A stretch of 42,892 nt of DNA from a virus. Where the stretch lies: the IMG/VR virus record IMGVR_UViG_3300030117_000512, positions 1 through 42,892 of that record; one strand, 5' to 3'. Positions 8,764 to 15,478 of the stretch are shown piece by piece (the stretch's first letter is position 1; each line of letters opens with the position of its first letter). The notes beneath the pieces were generated by a model that saw nothing but the letters and a program-made list of their open reading frames with translations, searched no databases and was not told the origin of the DNA. The position numbers and the translations under genes were made by a program.

Positions 8764-9215
8764 TGTGGTATACCTTGTGTTAAAACTCTGTCTATTAAAC
8801 GTTGTGCTCTGTTGGGTGTCTGTCTGTACCAACGTGAGTCTTCCATCTGATTTGCCATTTCTTGATAGTCATTGTTGTTGACCGCAGCAATCATGTTTTT
8901 AAATTTACTTAGAGTTGGTCTTCCTAATTGAAAAGACATATTTGCCAATACTCTTTGTATCTCTTCAGGTAGTCCATCAAAGTCATCAAAGATTTGTTTA
9001 CAGTCACTTATAGAAACTTGTATGTCTCTTTCAAACCAATCATTAACTTGTTCGTGTGGTACTTTAGTTCCTACAGGTTGCCCATAAAACTCTTCATCCC
9101 ACTCTGTGATTAAATGTCCTATCCCCCCGGTCAAATGCCCTTCTGAACATTTATACAACTCATATTTTATACCCTCGTCATTAGCTATCTCGTCTTGTAG
9201 CTTAACCAAATTCAT
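8760..9215 (-). CDS. Endolysin, T4-type lysozyme (GH24 muramidase)
   Basis: 151 aa, close to the 164 aa of T4 lysozyme, cleaving the MurNAc-GlcNAc bond of peptidoglycan. Catalytic Glu14 in NDEG corresponds to T4 Glu11. Thr29 in LTGGIGH corresponds to T4 Thr26. The position of T4 Asp20 is Cys23 (YKCSEG). The C-terminal part SRWYRQTPNRAQRLIDRV aligns well with T4 SRWYNQTPNRAKRVI. No signal peptide, so export needs the holin-like protein encoded just upstream. RBS AGGA precedes the ATG. Confidence 0.92.
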   Translation of the reverse strand: MNLVKLQDEIANDEGIKYELYKCSEGHLTGGIGHLITEWDEEFYGQPVGTKVPHEQVNDWFERDIQVSISDCKQIFDDFDGLPEEIQRVLANMSFQLGRPTLSKFKNMIAAVNNNDYQEMANQMEDSRWYRQTPNRAQRLIDRVLTQGIPH

Positions 9216-9337
9216 CGTCTAAGTCCTAATTTCATTTGTTGTTTACGTATTTCTTTTACGTGTAGATGCCAAAAATAGTTTCCCACTTTACTAATTATAG
9301 CAGAAATCTTTAAAAATGTCAAGGCTTTCCAACTCAT
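9212..9337 (-). CDS. 41-aa basic protein of the lysis cassette
   Basis: MSWKALTFLKISAIISKVG... with an N-terminal hydrophobic stretch and a basic tail (HVKEIRKQQMKLGLRR). Its ATG overlaps the holin stop (ATGA) and its stop overlaps the lysozyme ATG, so it fits exactly between them. Possible small lysis regulator or membrane-associated peptide. It also contains a perfect promoter sequence (9294-9322), so part of the protein sequence may be constrained by that. Confidence 0.6.
   Translation of the reverse strand: MSWKALTFLKISAIISKVGNYFWHLHVKEIRKQQMKLGLRR
9294..9322 (-). promoter_or_regulatory. Perfect-consensus sigma70 promoter before lysozyme and packaging genes
   Basis: Minus strand TTGACA (9322-9317), exactly 17 nt, TATAAT (9299-9294): 12 of 12 consensus bases with ideal spacing. 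It lies inside the 41-aa gene and would start transcripts near 9287, serving lysozyme, terminases, portal and scaffold. Confidence 0.75.
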
Positions 9338-9726
9338 TTCTTTTTCAACATCTTAGCTGCTTGTCCTACACCCTTGATACCAAATGATGCAGATATGGCT
9401 ATATATAACAGATACTGATACCAATCAGGTAGTGTAGCTAATATCTCAAAGCCTTCTTTTACATATTCTCTCATGCCCGGAATAAAGACTAGTATAGCAG
9501 GAGCTAATAGCACTACTAATGCAAACTCGTCTTTCCACGAATCCACTGTAGCATCTGCCATCTTACCTTCCCACTCAACCTGACCTGTTGCAACCTTTTC
9601 TGCAACAGTAGCACGAGCCTTTGCCTCTGCAACTTTAGCTTGTCCATCTGCCTTTGTTTTTTCTATTTTGTTTTGAAACCACGTTCCTGCGAGATTTGCT
9701 ATTGGTCCTATTAGTGCTTGTATCAT
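9334..9726 (-). CDS. Holin-like membrane protein
   Basis: 130 aa. The N-terminal third is amphipathic. An Ala/Lys-rich coil (ADGQAKVAEAKARATVAEK) leads to VEWEGKMADATVDSWKDEF, a motif common in marine phage holin-like proteins. Two membrane segments follow (about FALVVLLAPAILVFIPGM and YQYLLYIAISASFGIKG), and the tail is basic. The gene lies two positions upstream of the endolysin, which supports a role in letting lysozyme cross the inner membrane. Assignment is by topology and position. Confidence 0.65.
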   Translation of the reverse strand: MIQALIGPIANLAGTWFQNKIEKTKADGQAKVAEAKARATVAEKVATGQVEWEGKMADATVDSWKDEFALVVLLAPAILVFIPGMREYVKEGFEILATLPDWYQYLLYIAISASFGIKGVGQAAKMLKKK

Positions 9727-9773
9727 TTTCTATTTTCTCTTTTATTCTCTCTTGTTTTAATTTTTCTTTTAAC

Positions 9774-10034
9774 TTAGCTGAATCTACGAAAGCTTGATGT
9801 TTTCTTTGCAATCTTGCGGGGTTGTTTAGAAAATTGTTTACCTCTTCTAGTCGCTTTGCGTTTAGCAGCCGAAGAGGCGGCGTATTCAGAGGGCGATAAA
9901 GCCTTAATTGCTTTTTCAGGTAAGTAACGCTCACCAGTTGCTTTACTCCCTTGTGTACTAGGTTTACCAGACTTTGTTCGCCATTTTTGTTTTGTCCACG
10001 CAACTAGTGACCTCTGTGATTTTTTAAGTGCCAT
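9774..10034 (-). CDS. Conserved basic phage protein of unknown function
   Basis: 86 aa, pI clearly high. The core WTKQKWRTKSGKPSTQG ... ATGERYLPEKAIKAL with SPSEYAA and a Lys/Arg-rich tail is a pattern repeated across marine podo- and myoviruses. Probable nucleic-acid contact given about 30% Lys/Arg. Another frame of 122 aa overlaps it but lacks this conserved pattern. It overlaps the DUF1289 gene by 31 bp. Function unknown. Confidence 0.75.
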   Translation of the reverse strand: MALKKSQRSLVAWTKQKWRTKSGKPSTQGSKATGERYLPEKAIKALSPSEYAASSAAKRKATRRGKQFSKQPRKIAKKTSSFRRFS

Positions 10035-10138
10035 TCATATGCTTCCTTAATTTCTTCTATGGTTCTCTTGCATCCTATGCAAACATTGTCCTCTAATTTG
10101 CATATCCCTACGCAAGGTGTTAGATCTTTCCCATCCAT
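10004..10138 (-). CDS. DUF1289-type small zinc-binding-like protein
   Basis: 44 aa. PCVGICKLEDNVCIGCKRT followed by IEEI matches the DUF1289 signature of four cysteines (C9, C13, C20, C23) and the C-x-G-C-x-R-T-x-x-E-I end. Bacterial DUF1289 proteins are short and poorly understood; a metal site is likely. It overlaps the upstream gene's end by 19 bp and the next start by 31 bp. No strong Shine-Dalgarno is visible. The family call comes from the motif. Confidence 0.75.
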   Translation of the reverse strand: MDGKDLTPCVGICKLEDNVCIGCKRTIEEIKEAYEWHLKNHRGH

Positions 10139-10560
10139 TTTGCTAGTAGCCATGCTAATATTCCTGCAAAGAATAATATAAATATAAATGCTATCCCATA
10201 CCCTACATATTCTATTAACTCTTGTTTACGCTTCTCTGCCATCTTTTCTGCATAGCGTCTTGACTTACGAGCCTCTGCTTGAAACCTTTGCCAATCTTGC
10301 CAAAGTCCGGGTCTGCCTAGGTAGATCATTATTTTCTTGAGTTCTTCTTCTTTTTCTCTTATCTGCTCAAGAGCCATGAACTCTTCTAAGTCTCCACCAC
10401 CACCACTAGCTTTTTTCTTACTTGCTTTCTTTTCTAACTGTTCTTTTGAGAATACAAAATCAGATATCTGTTTTACACAACCTGAAAGTTCTTTTCCGTT
10501 TGACACGAAATTTTTTATTATTCCGAAAGCAGCGTTAGCTGCGGCTAGTTCTGCTAACAT
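10120..10560 (-). CDS. Conserved phage protein with C-terminal membrane anchor
   Basis: 146 aa. Small-residue N terminus (MLAELAAANAAFGIIKNFVS), a Lys-rich linker ending in GGGG, then a long helix with GRPGLWQDWQRFQAEARKSR and a C-terminal membrane segment (about YGIAFIFILFFAGILAWLLA). This layout is common in marine T7-like and pelagiphages and is sometimes considered lysis- or ejection-related. Near the holin/lysozyme cassette it could be a second lysis membrane protein. Function unproven. Confidence 0.7.
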   Translation of the reverse strand: MLAELAAANAAFGIIKNFVSNGKELSGCVKQISDFVFSKEQLEKKASKKKASGGGGDLEEFMALEQIREKEEELKKIMIYLGRPGLWQDWQRFQAEARKSRRYAEKMAEKRKQELIEYVGYGIAFIFILFFAGILAWLLAKWMGKI

Positions 10561-10561
10561 T

Positions 10562-10738
10562 TTATTTCCTTATAGGTTTACAATACGCAGTTATTCGCTG
10601 ATTTCCATCCTCTGTTGGTATAGCTGGTTGCTTACGTAGACGTTCTGCAAAATACAGACATCTATCAATATCATCAAAAGTTTGTATTTGATTTATCACT
10701 CTTGTGTCAATCATAAACACAAGAAGAAACTCTATCAT
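10562..10738 (-). CDS. 58-aa hypothetical protein
   Basis: MIEFLLVFMIDTRVINQIQ then FDDIDRCLYFAERLRKQP and a basic end (CKPIRK). The N terminus is hydrophobic and may be a signal or membrane segment. AGGAG lies 7 nt before the ATG, and the ATG overlaps the preceding stop (ATGA), both supporting translation. Related short proteins accompany marine phage late genes; function unknown. Confidence 0.7.
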   Translation of the reverse strand: MIEFLLVFMIDTRVINQIQTFDDIDRCLYFAERLRKQPAIPTEDGNQRITAYCKPIRK

Positions 10739-10854
10739 ATAGGTGCTCCTTGCACCTCTTCTTCATCCTCTTTGTGACAGTCACAGTTGCACTCTTCGCA
10801 ATCACAATCGTAACACTCACAAGTCTCACATCTATTTTTTCTTTTTTCGCTCAT
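10735..10854 (-). CDS. 39-aa cysteine-rich microprotein
   Basis: Residues 9-27 hold eight cysteines and one histidine: CETCECYDCDCEECNCDCH, spaced as C-x2-C or C-x-C, followed by an acidic tail. Such density suggests a metal-binding, metallothionein-like peptide. It sits in frame between two coding neighbours with overlaps of 23 bp and 4 bp, which argues for a real gene. RBS is modest (AAAGAG). No family recognised. Confidence 0.65.
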   Translation of the reverse strand: MSEKRKNRCETCECYDCDCEECNCDCHKEDEEEVQGAPI

Positions 10855-11134
10855 GTGCTCTTTTCAAACTTTCTTTAGCTTTTTTGAATATAGCTACAAC
10901 TTCAGTCTTACCCATCACTTTAGCTCTTTGCTCACCGACTGTAAGTATCTGTATCTTTCTCGCATATGGTTTATTGATCTTTTTAACTTTTGCAACGGTT
11001 GCTCTTGCATCGGCTGGGGTGGCGAACTTGATGCTAACTGTGTCTTTAGGGTTTTCATCCGTATACAGTCTTCTATCGCTACCTTTTGGTTTTTTGCCCG
11101 TACCAACTTTAGGATCTCTTTTCTTTTTTTTCAT
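10832..11134 (-). CDS. Conserved basic phage protein
   Basis: 100 aa. RDPKVGTGKKPKGSDRRLYT then ENPKDTVSIKFATPADARAT and ARKIQILTVGEQRAKVMGK form a conserved pattern found in many marine phages. Lys/Arg-rich at both ends, with a compact alpha/beta middle. The ATG overlaps the upstream stop (TAATG). A nucleic-acid-binding structural role is plausible; function unknown. Confidence 0.75.
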   Translation of the reverse strand: MKKKKRDPKVGTGKKPKGSDRRLYTDENPKDTVSIKFATPADARATVAKVKKINKPYARKIQILTVGEQRAKVMGKTEVVAIFKKAKESLKRAHERKKKK

Positions 11135-11469
11135 TAGTTTCTATACCCACCACCTGCTTTTTTGTAAGCTGCGGCTAACATCTGAGCTTTTCTAGCTGAC
11201 CATTGTCCAGGAGCACCACCTTTGCCTCCCGCTTTAATTCTGTTAAATATTCTTTTTCTCATTTCAGGCTTTGTATAATTACCTGCCTTGTTTACTGTGC
11301 TTTTACTTTTTTTCTTTGTAGTTCTTTTTCTAGTTTTCTTTTTTGCAGAACCACCTTTTCGTAACTCTAGTTCTGATAGAGCTTTTGCTTGACCTGCATG
11401 AGCTTGACTAGCTTTTTTTAGTTTTGACGCTACTTTTTTTATTGTCTTTTTTGCTTTTTTTACTTCCAC
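11134..11469 (-). CDS. Basic protein with conserved C-terminal 'PGQWSARKAQ' domain
   Basis: 111 aa from a GTG with AGGAG 6 nt upstream. The first half is a histone-H1-like Lys/Ala/Thr-rich tail. The second half (KPEMRKRIFNRIKAGGKGG then APGQWSARKAQML) is a domain very common in marine phages, usually as a stand-alone or fused module. Overlaps the preceding gene by 62 bp. Likely DNA-binding or virion-packaged; not proven. Confidence 0.75.
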   Translation of the reverse strand: MEVKKAKKTIKKVASKLKKASQAHAGQAKALSELELRKGGSAKKKTRKRTTKKKSKSTVNKAGNYTKPEMRKRIFNRIKAGGKGGAPGQWSARKAQMLAAAYKKAGGGYRN

Positions 11470-11749
11470 TTCTCTCTCCTAAAGCTACTTTGTACTTCTG
11501 TACTCTTTGTCTGGCTAGACGCTCTTTGGTTTTGTCTTTTTGTTTCAAAGCTTCACCAACATCACGTCTAGCTTTCATTAGTAATTTAACTAGTCTTTCT
11601 TTCTTAGGTCCTTCTTTTAGATTAGATTGTTTGTAACCTGCAGTAGAAAGTGCAATAGCTATAGCTTGTTTGTGAGGTTTACCCTCTTTTTTTAGCTTTC
11701 TTATGTTTTGACTTACTACCTTTTGACTTCTTCCTTTTTTTAGCGGCAC
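11408..11749 (-). CDS. DUF6496-like basic protein
   Basis: 113 aa from a GTG at 11749 (PLKKGRSQKVVSQNIRKLKK), a start that matches the usual 'MPLKKG' beginning of this phage family; an upstream TTG at 11797 is the alternative. The segment VSQNIRKLKKEGKPHKQAIA + IALSTAGYK is the DUF6496-type helical unit. The C-terminal half is Lys/Arg/Ser-rich and disordered. AAGGA precedes the chosen start. Function unknown. Confidence 0.65.
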   Translation of the reverse strand: MPLKKGRSQKVVSQNIRKLKKEGKPHKQAIAIALSTAGYKQSNLKEGPKKERLVKLLMKARRDVGEALKQKDKTKERLARQRVQKYKVALGERSGSKKSKKDNKKSSVKTKKS

Positions 11750-11849
11750 TTGGTAATAATCCTTTGCTAACTGCTCTTGCCCTTTCAGAGAAACCAAGCT
11801 TCTTTTTACTTTTTATTTTTTTTCTTATTGTTTCTAGCTTGGCTACCAT
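11679..11849 (-). CDS. 56-aa Lys/Arg-rich protein
   Basis: MVAKLETIRKKIKSKKKLGF then SERARAVSKGLLPSAAKKRK and a poly-basic tail. The ATG at 11849 lies inside the end of the upstream gene (44-bp overlap) and its end overlaps the DUF6496-like gene by 71 bp. The 'KKLGFSERA' start is a pattern seen in marine phage small basic proteins. No clear RBS. Likely real but weaker than its neighbours. Confidence 0.5.
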   Translation of the reverse strand: MVAKLETIRKKIKSKKKLGFSERARAVSKGLLPSAAKKRKKSKGSKSKHKKAKKRG

Positions 11850-12519
11850 CGGAGTACAAATTGTTAAATGTTACTGAAGGGTCTAAGTAAGACTCATGAG
11901 ATTCTGCAGAGTGTATCCATTGTGATGGTGTAAAATCAGGAGCACCATCTCCAGTTCTCCACAAAGCAGGACTTGTTGCTCTCACTCTATTGTTTGGAAG
12001 TGCAACTATGTTGCCAGTCCATTTACCTGCATCTAACAAATACAGTACGTGTGACTGTTTATGTTGTGCAGGATCATCTGCTATATCGCTATCTGTGTAG
12101 TCTACAGTAAATAAATATTTACCTGTGTAGAAATCATTATCAATCTTACATAGCCACGGAGAAGAACTTACTCTGTCCATAACTATAACTGAATGATGCC
12201 TTGACTCACAATCCCAAGGTTGACACAGATGGTCTTCCATTGGCTCTGCCCAATCATCTACGGGTATGTCTGCGACTAAAGCTTGAATAGGCATTCTTGC
12301 CCACATTGCACCACCATGCACATTTTCTTCAGGTCCTTCTTCCATGTCTATCTCACATCCAGTGAAAACGACTTGGAAACTTAAAGACCTATCTGGTATG
12401 GTGTTTACTGCAAATGCCATTGCGTGAAGGAACTCACCGTGATAGTCTTGATGATTACAAGTGAACTCTCTTCGTACCCAACACTTAAAGTGTGGTACGT
12501 TGCTTATTAGATAAGACAT
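11806..12519 (-). CDS. Conserved phage structural-type protein of unknown function
   Basis: 237 aa. Starts MSYLISNVPHFKCWVRREFT, continues with GEFLHAMAFAVNTIPDRSLS and GAMWARMPIQALV, a pattern seen in many marine T7-like phages. Rich in Trp, His and acidic residues, predicted mostly beta, with a short poly-Lys tail. In related phages it sits among small late genes near terminase. No catalytic motif is evident. Probably virion-associated; function unknown. Confidence 0.75.
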   Translation of the reverse strand: MSYLISNVPHFKCWVRREFTCNHQDYHGEFLHAMAFAVNTIPDRSLSFQVVFTGCEIDMEEGPEENVHGGAMWARMPIQALVADIPVDDWAEPMEDHLCQPWDCESRHHSVIVMDRVSSSPWLCKIDNDFYTGKYLFTVDYTDSDIADDPAQHKQSHVLYLLDAGKWTGNIVALPNNRVRATSPALWRTGDGAPDFTPSQWIHSAESHESYLDPSVTFNNLYSDGSQARNNKKKNKK

Positions 12520-12668
12520 TATCTACGTCTAGCAGCACCACCCCTTGAGTACATTTTTGTTTTCTTTTTCATGCCTGCACCACCTCGTGCATACATTTTT
12601 GTCTTTTTCTTCATTCCCGCACCACCTCTTGCGTACATTTTAGTCTTCTTTTTTCCATGCATCGGCAT
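12519..12668 (-). CDS. Three-repeat basic peptide (49 aa)
   Basis: After MPMHG come three near-identical 14-residue units, KKKTKMYARGGAGM, the last altered to KKKTKMYSRGGAA before RRR. A GGGAGAG ribosome-binding site precedes the ATG and the stop overlaps the next ATG (TAATG). Marine phages often carry short proteins with similar Gly-Gly/Lys repeats. It would bind nucleic acid or membrane through charge; function unknown. Confidence 0.65.
   Translation of the reverse strand: MPMHGKKKTKMYARGGAGMKKKTKMYARGGAGMKKKTKMYSRGGAARRR
12531..12653 (-). repeat. Three tandem 42-bp repeats
   Basis: The DNA encoding the KKKTKMYARGGAGM units repeats every 42 bp with a few third-position changes; the last unit is one codon short. 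Copy number is likely to vary between relatives by slippage. Confidence 0.75.
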
Positions 12669-12681
12669 AGTTGTCTCTCCC

Positions 12682-12933
12682 TTATGACTTTTTATTTTTC
12701 TTACGAGCAGTTTTTGTTCTTGCGTAAGATCTATTTTTAGAACGAGGAACTGCTTTCAACTTACTCTTTTTGTTTGAAGCATCTCCACCCACATGGTGAA
12801 CATCTTTTTTGTCACCTTTTTTAACTAGACCTTTACGTTTCATAATACGTCTAGCTAAATTCCTATTTACACGTTTCTTTTTACGTGCCTTTGATTCGTT
12901 AGCATATTCTTTCTTGTAATCACGTTTAGACAT
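12682..12933 (-). CDS. Basic protein with degenerate HNH-like motif
   Basis: 83 aa from ATG 12933 (a TTG one codon earlier is the other option). RDYKKEYANESKARKKKRVN is followed by DVHHVGGDASNKKSKLKAVP and RSKNRSYA, resembling the D-H-x-x-G-x-x-x-N-x-x-x-x-L core of HNH endonucleases. The residues before the HH are shortened, so activity is uncertain. Small HNH proteins often work beside terminases in packaging, which would fit this late operon. Confidence 0.65.
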   Translation of the reverse strand: MSKRDYKKEYANESKARKKKRVNRNLARRIMKRKGLVKKGDKKDVHHVGGDASNKKSKLKAVPRSKNRSYARTKTARKKNKKS

Positions 12934-13144
12934 CAAACCCCATATTTCTTACAGCACTTCTGCCTTTTTCTGTTTTAGCGAGTGCTCTAAGTCCTTTGTT
13001 TGGTAGGTTATCTATTACAGCAGCTCCTGATGAAGCATATAAATGTTTCTTTCCACTTGCCATTCCACCATAAGCCATGCCTTTAGGTTTGCCTACAGCT
13101 ATCACGATAGCAATCTTACCTTTTTTCATTTTCTTTTTAGCCAT
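12926..13144 (-). CDS. Conserved small basic phage protein
   Basis: 72 aa. MKKGKIAIVIAVGKPKGMAY at the N terminus, a short Gly/Lys linker (GGMASGKK), and a C-terminal LPNKGLRALAKTEKGRSAVR with NMGF. Related proteins occur in many marine phages. The N terminus could be a beta hairpin rather than a membrane segment. Overlaps both neighbours by 8 bp. Function unknown. Confidence 0.7.
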   Translation of the reverse strand: MAKKKMKKGKIAIVIAVGKPKGMAYGGMASGKKHLYASSGAAVIDNLPNKGLRALAKTEKGRSAVRNMGFDV

Positions 13145-13931
13145 AGAACAATCCCCCTTTTCTCATATCTGTGTGTCCTTTTTTAGATTTGCTTTTAATA
13201 TTACCTTGTGTACCTTTCATAGCAGCACGAGCAGCCGCAGAACCTGTACCACCAAACTTTGCCATAAGTCTTTTTCTTTCATCTTCATTAGATGCAAAGA
13301 TGTTACCCTTCAAGCCAAATCCTACATTACCACCTGCTGTGATATTTGTTCTTTTTGGTTTGTCATCAACTTTTTTCTTCTGTTGAAGTGGTTTTGTCTT
13401 GATATCTTTTACTTTAATGTCTCTGAGTTTCTTGAGAGCATCTTGTTTAGGTGCTAATGGTTTAGTCTCTGAGGTCTTCTTGTTGTCGCTAACCTTCACA
13501 TCTTTCTTTTTAGGCATCTTCTCTGTCTTCTCAGGACCTGTAAACTGTCCAGCAACAAATGGTGCAGTTAAAGTTAAGCCTGTAAGTATCTTACCTTTAT
13601 TACGAGTTACAATATTTCCAGGCTTCTTCTGATCTTTAGGCTTTTTGTTTTGTTGAGTTTTTTTCTGTTGAGTTTTAGGTTTAGTTTGCGACTTAGGTTT
13701 AGTCTGTGAAGTAGGCTTAGTCTGTGTTTGTACTTTAGGTTTAGTCTGCTTTAGTTGTTTAATTTTAGTTATGCGAGGAGCATTTTTAACCTTTTTAGCC
13801 GCAGTTTTAGAAAGTTGTTTTGCTGCACCTTTAGCAACCTCTTTTCTAAGATAATTAGCAACAGATCTACTTGCGGCGGCAATAACTATTTTACCTACTT
13901 TGAAGAATATAGGTGCGAACATAGCCGCCAT
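13137..13931 (-). CDS. Lys/Gln/Thr-rich protein with QTKPK repeats
   Basis: 264 aa. A hydrophobic N terminus (MAAMFAPIFFKVGKIVIAAA) is followed by a histone-H1-like region with five or so QTKP repeats (about residues 65-90), a further Lys-rich linker, and a C-terminal part with GFGLKGNIFASNEDERKRLM and DMRKGGLFYG. DMRKGG endings are frequent in marine phage virion proteins. It may bind DNA inside the head or be ejected with it. Unrecognised function. Confidence 0.7.
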   Translation of the reverse strand: MAAMFAPIFFKVGKIVIAAASRSVANYLRKEVAKGAAKQLSKTAAKKVKNAPRITKIKQLKQTKPKVQTQTKPTSQTKPKSQTKPKTQQKKTQQNKKPKDQKKPGNIVTRNKGKILTGLTLTAPFVAGQFTGPEKTEKMPKKKDVKVSDNKKTSETKPLAPKQDALKKLRDIKVKDIKTKPLQQKKKVDDKPKRTNITAGGNVGFGLKGNIFASNEDERKRLMAKFGGTGSAAARAAMKGTQGNIKSKSKKGHTDMRKGGLFYG

Positions 13932-14623
13932 TACATCATCCTCGTCTTTTTTCTACCCATTTTAGGTCCACCTCTACTAGGTTTCGTTACAGGTCCACCT
14001 TTAGCTCCACCACTTAGTACAGTTTTAGTTTTAGTCATAGGCTTCTTGGCAGGCTTTCTTGTCTTGCCTGTCATGAAGTTCATATAGTCTCTCAAAGATA
14101 ATCCACTCTTGTCTAGATCAGCCTTTGTGACTGCGGCCTTTCTTTTACCATCTTTACCCATATAGTATAAAGATCCCGCCTTCTTCGCAGCAGCTATTGT
14201 TTTGTAGTCTCTGAAAGACTTAGCTTTAGATAGTGTTTTGCCTATAGTTTCAGATTTAAGTTTGCCACCTAGTGCTCCCGGAGACTTTCTTGGTGGGAGT
14301 TTTCCTCCAAGTGCTCCTGGTGATTTACCTCTCTTTGGTGCTTCTTTCTTTTTCTTTAGTTTAGGACCTGCAATTATATCCTCAAAGAAAGTGCTTTTCT
14401 TAACATCTTTCTTTTTCATGTTCTGAAACATGGATGTAGGACTTTTTGAACCTTTGCTTGGTTGTGCAGAGCCTAACTTAGAACTTCTAGATTTTTTAGC
14501 TCTAGTTTTAACAATATCTGTTTCAGGACCTATTGTTTTTTTCCTTGAAGCATCTCTTTGTGCTTTTCTTTTCTTTTGTTGCTCTAATATACGTTTTCTT
14601 TTTTCTAAATATGATTCAGCCAT
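13931..14623 (-). CDS. Basic protein with duplicated SPGALGGKL motif
   Basis: 230 aa, about a quarter Lys/Arg. KSPGALGGKL occurs twice within 20 residues (about 103-125). The C-terminal part contains SLYYMGKDGKRKAAVTKADL followed by DKSGLSLRDYMNFM, a small domain found repeatedly in marine phages, and ends in Gly/Lys-rich tail. RBS GGAGATG precedes the ATG. Likely virion or nucleoid-associated; function unknown. Confidence 0.7.
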   Translation of the reverse strand: MAESYLEKRKRILEQQKKRKAQRDASRKKTIGPETDIVKTRAKKSRSSKLGSAQPSKGSKSPTSMFQNMKKKDVKKSTFFEDIIAGPKLKKKKEAPKRGKSPGALGGKLPPRKSPGALGGKLKSETIGKTLSKAKSFRDYKTIAAAKKAGSLYYMGKDGKRKAAVTKADLDKSGLSLRDYMNFMTGKTRKPAKKPMTKTKTVLSGGAKGGPVTKPSRGGPKMGRKKTRMM

Positions 14624-14624
14624 G

Positions 14625-14948
14625 TTAACATCTCCATCTTCTTCTAGCTTGTCGTAATCGGCTATTCGGGTCTTTTGCAGCTTTAGGGAATTTTTTCATC
14701 TGACCTGCACTTCTCGCACAGAAAGACTTGCGTCTTTTAGCTCTAGCTTTAGATGGTGATTTTTCTGTTACTGCTGTCTTTAGTTTACTGCCCGGGTTTT
14801 GCCTTCTATATTTAGCGACACCTTTTTTGGTCATCCCTGCACCACTTTTGGTGGGTCGCATATCTCCACTCTTCTGAGTGAATCCTTTTAATCCTCCACG
14901 CTTCTTAGATTTTCTTGTTTTTCTAGGCTTTTTTGTTTTTTCTGCCAT
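14625..14948 (-). CDS. DUF6321-like protein
   Basis: 107 aa. SGAGMTKKGVAKYRRQNPGS then KLKTAVTEKS, KRRKSFCARSAGQMKKFPKA and a terminal RRRWRC match the DUF6321 family of phage proteins. About one third of residues are Lys/Arg; the two cysteines (one in SFCARS, one terminal) are family features. The family recurs in pelagiphages and cyanophages as a late gene, role unknown. Overlaps the upstream gene by 61 bp. Confidence 0.8.
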   Translation of the reverse strand: MAEKTKKPRKTRKSKKRGGLKGFTQKSGDMRPTKSGAGMTKKGVAKYRRQNPGSKLKTAVTEKSPSKARAKRRKSFCARSAGQMKKFPKAAKDPNSRLRQARRRWRC

Positions 14949-15151
14949 GTTGTTTTAATCTTGCCTTCTTCAAGCATACATTTATATTTTAAAGCATAAT
15001 AGTTTGGCATATATGAGGGTAACTCTACAGCTATCTCATATGCTCTTGTAACACATTGCTTTTCTGTTTTGTATGGACCTTCTAAATCTTCTAGCGTGTG
15101 ACATACATTCGTTGTGCCTACTAGACAAACAAGCACAAATGCTTCAAACAT
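14888..15151 (-). CDS. Small secreted or membrane-anchored protein
   Basis: 87 aa. MFEAFVLVCLVGTTNVCHTL is a short signal/anchor-like start. It is followed by LEGPYKTEKQCVTRAYEIAV and MPNYYALKYKCM, with three further cysteines positioned for disulphides in the periplasm. Similar proteins occur in marine phages. The last 20 residues are encoded in the overlap with the DUF6321 gene and look less conserved. Function unknown. Confidence 0.65.
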   Translation of the reverse strand: MFEAFVLVCLVGTTNVCHTLEDLEGPYKTEKQCVTRAYEIAVELPSYMPNYYALKYKCMLEEGKIKTTWQKKQKSLEKQENLRSVED

Positions 15152-15356
15152 CCTCTAACATTCCTTCTGCTTTCATAGCGTTCTCTACGTGCTTCAGCGT
15201 ATAACGTTTACCTGTCTTTGCTTCTATCGCAGCACGAGTGTAAAATACGGAACTGTGAGGAATATGTAACTTATGTAAAGTATTTGTACGAATCGCATCG
15301 TAAAATGATTCTAAAATATTCTCTGGTGTATATAGTTTTACTGATTTTTTACTCAT
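15144..15356 (-). CDS. First gene of the leftward late operon, conserved hypothetical
   Basis: 70 aa from ATG 15356 (a TTG two codons earlier is less likely). LYTPENILESFYDAIRTNTL then IPHSSVFYTRAAIEAKTGKR and LKHVENAMKAEGML suggest a small helical, winged-helix-like fold. It is preceded by a 116-nt leader from a perfect promoter. No clear Shine-Dalgarno. Its first position suggests a regulatory or early-late role; function unknown. Confidence 0.7.
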   Translation of the reverse strand: MSKKSVKLYTPENILESFYDAIRTNTLHKLHIPHSSVFYTRAAIEAKTGKRYTLKHVENAMKAEGMLEDV

Positions 15357-15478
15357 TGTCAAGAAACAATTTATTTAGCACGGAATTTATTGGGGTAATT
15401 TTAGTTTTACTATGTAGTTATAGTGTTTATTATAGTTATATACTACTTATAGTTGACTACTTAGTTTTACTATACATA

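Noticed and set aside
9635-10003. 122-aa minus-strand frame
   Set aside because: Overlaps the holin start and the conserved basic gene at 9774-10034 in another frame; no recognisable pattern.
10743-11195. 150-aa plus-strand frame
   Set aside because: Antisense to three well-supported small late genes; Ser/Leu/Phe-rich shadow.
13077-13457. 126-aa plus-strand frame
   Set aside because: Antisense to Lys-rich genes, giving artificial Phe/Ser-rich sequence.
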